From an uncultured Acidobacteriota bacterium (lineage in GTDB: Bacteria; Acidobacteriota; Blastocatellia; Pyrinomonadales; Pyrinomonadaceae), in NCBI GenBank assembly GCA_946480545.1, contig CAMLKY010000170.1, positions 1 to 5,599 on the forward strand: a DNA stretch of 5,599 nucleotides. The letters run 5' to 3'. The stretch's first letter is position 1; each line of letters begins with the position of its first letter. A model generated the notes under the pieces. The model was given only the letters and a program-made list of their open reading frames with translations. It did not search any database and was not told the DNA's origin. Shown here one piece after another: positions 5,041 through 5,599 of the stretch. The translations under genes and the position numbers were made by a program.

Positions 5041-5599
5041 TTAGATCTCGTCTGCGAGCGGTTGATAGACCTCGCGCTGGCCCTTGTCATCGGCGTAATC
5101 CCAAAGGCCGTTGTGACAGTGCCTGTCGTCAGCCCAGCCTGGATGATTTGCGATGGGGTACAGGCAGACACCCCACATGGGAACGCCTTTCCGCCGCGCT
5201 TCGGCAACCTGCTCACAAACATAGCGGAACCAGTCGGGACGCTCATCGTCCTCGATACCGGTTTCGGCGATCAGGATCGGCTTGCGATATCGCTGATAAT
5301 ATTCGACAAGGATCTCATTCAGCGGCCTGTAGAGCGGATGGCTCCGCGGAAGCTTTCGACGATTGGAATGGTGCCATTGATTGTGGAAGTAATAGTTGAG
5401 GCCGATAATGTCGACCAGATGCTTGGCTCCGCCCAGCTCCCGGTCCTTGCGGCCAAGGAGCATGTCAAAAGATTCAAATTGGGCGAGCCTGTAATTTTCC
5501 GCTGCTCGCTGTTGTTCGGGCGCTCTGTTCTTTGAAACCACATGAATGGCGGGATCGGTCACGATGATCCGAGCTTCCGGTGCAACCCCGCGTATCGAA
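5041..5599 (-). CDS. GH1-like glycoside hydrolase, C-terminal part (runs off right edge)
   Basis: The frame is open from the right edge to TAA (complement of 5041-5043), about 185 residues. Visible blocks are VTDPAIHVV near the edge, then DIIGLNYYFHNQWHH, then KPILIAETGIEDDERPDW, then GVPMWGVCLYPIANHPGW near the C-terminus. The NYY block, the E-T-G block after a hydrophobic strand, and the following Trp-rich strand match the second half of a clan-A (beta/alpha)8 hydrolase of the beta-glucosidase type. The glutamate at 5263-5265 is the likely catalytic nucleophile. The acid/base residue would lie outside the window. The gene converges on glf with 108 bases between the stops, so it is a separate transcript. 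A role in trimming or degrading a polysaccharide is inferred. The GTG at 5562 is internal, because the family-like sequence continues upstream of it to the edge. The substrate is not predictable. Confidence 0.75.
   Translation of the reverse strand, partial: SIRGVAPEARIIVTDPAIHVVSKNRAPEQQRAAENYRLAQFESFDMLLGRKDRELGGAKHLVDIIGLNYYFHNQWHHSNRRKLPRSHPLYRPLNEILVEYYQRYRKPILIAETGIEDDERPDWFRYVCEQVAEARRKGVPMWGVCLYPIANHPGWADDRHCHNGLWDYADDKGQREVYQPLADEI

Noticed and set aside
4960..5535. 191-residue plus-strand open frame
   Set aside because: It lies antisense to the hydrolase gene, whose minus-strand product has clear family blocks. The plus-strand product looks like the usual hydrophobic shadow and has no family resemblance.
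1..5599. CRISPR array, insertion sequence, tRNA or rRNA
   Set aside because: I saw no regularly spaced repeats, transposase-like frame, paired terminal repeats or cloverleaf-like segment by eye.

Overview
The window looks like a mid-GC bacterial chromosome segment. It carries a PAS/Crp-type regulatory gene pair, then a small surface-polysaccharide module built on galactofuranose chemistry. A photoactive-yellow-protein-like PAS protein placed directly before a Crp/Fnr regulator, near a glycosyltransferase and UDP-galactopyranose mutase, is a combination I associate with Acidobacteriota (Blastocatellia-like). That taxonomic guess comes from gene style only; there is no rRNA or other marker here to test it.

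Layout. Positions 2-46 hold the last codons of an unidentified plus-strand gene. It converges on a small minus-strand gene (61-267) for a charged, probably helical protein of unknown function. From 268 to 915 there is no gene I can support, but there are several inverted repeats: a long-range stem at 552-608, overlapping short dyads at 715-740, a hairpin at 752-766, and a compact fold at 820-884 that can be drawn as a three-way junction just upstream of the next gene. Positions 916-1278 encode a single-domain PAS protein related in sequence to photoactive yellow protein but without the chromophore cysteine. A strong ribosome binding site follows and leads into a Crp/Fnr-family regulator (1289-2081). 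Its reading frame is broken near 1613-1620, apparently by a small deletion, so the cAMP-receptor-like N-terminal half and the helix-turn-helix half lie in different frames.

A 15-bp stem followed by a T-rich tract (2152-2231) probably terminates the PAS/Crp unit. A glycosyltransferase with a GT4-like C-terminal domain (2412-3575) and UDP-galactopyranose mutase glf (3613-4932) then form a likely two-gene operon. The mutase would make UDP-galactofuranose, and the transferase may use it or another sugar nucleotide to build a cell-surface glycan. The mutase has an unusual Asn/Gly-rich repetitive C-terminal tail of about 70 residues. A 14-bp inverted repeat (4940-4992) follows glf. A convergent minus-strand gene running off the right edge (5041-5599) encodes the C-terminal part of a GH1-like glycoside hydrolase with a visible candidate nucleophile glutamate.

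The sequence does not show a clearly new multi-gene system. The observations most worth a second look are the structured leader before the PAS gene, the decayed Crp partner next to an intact PAS gene, and the repetitive Glf tail.
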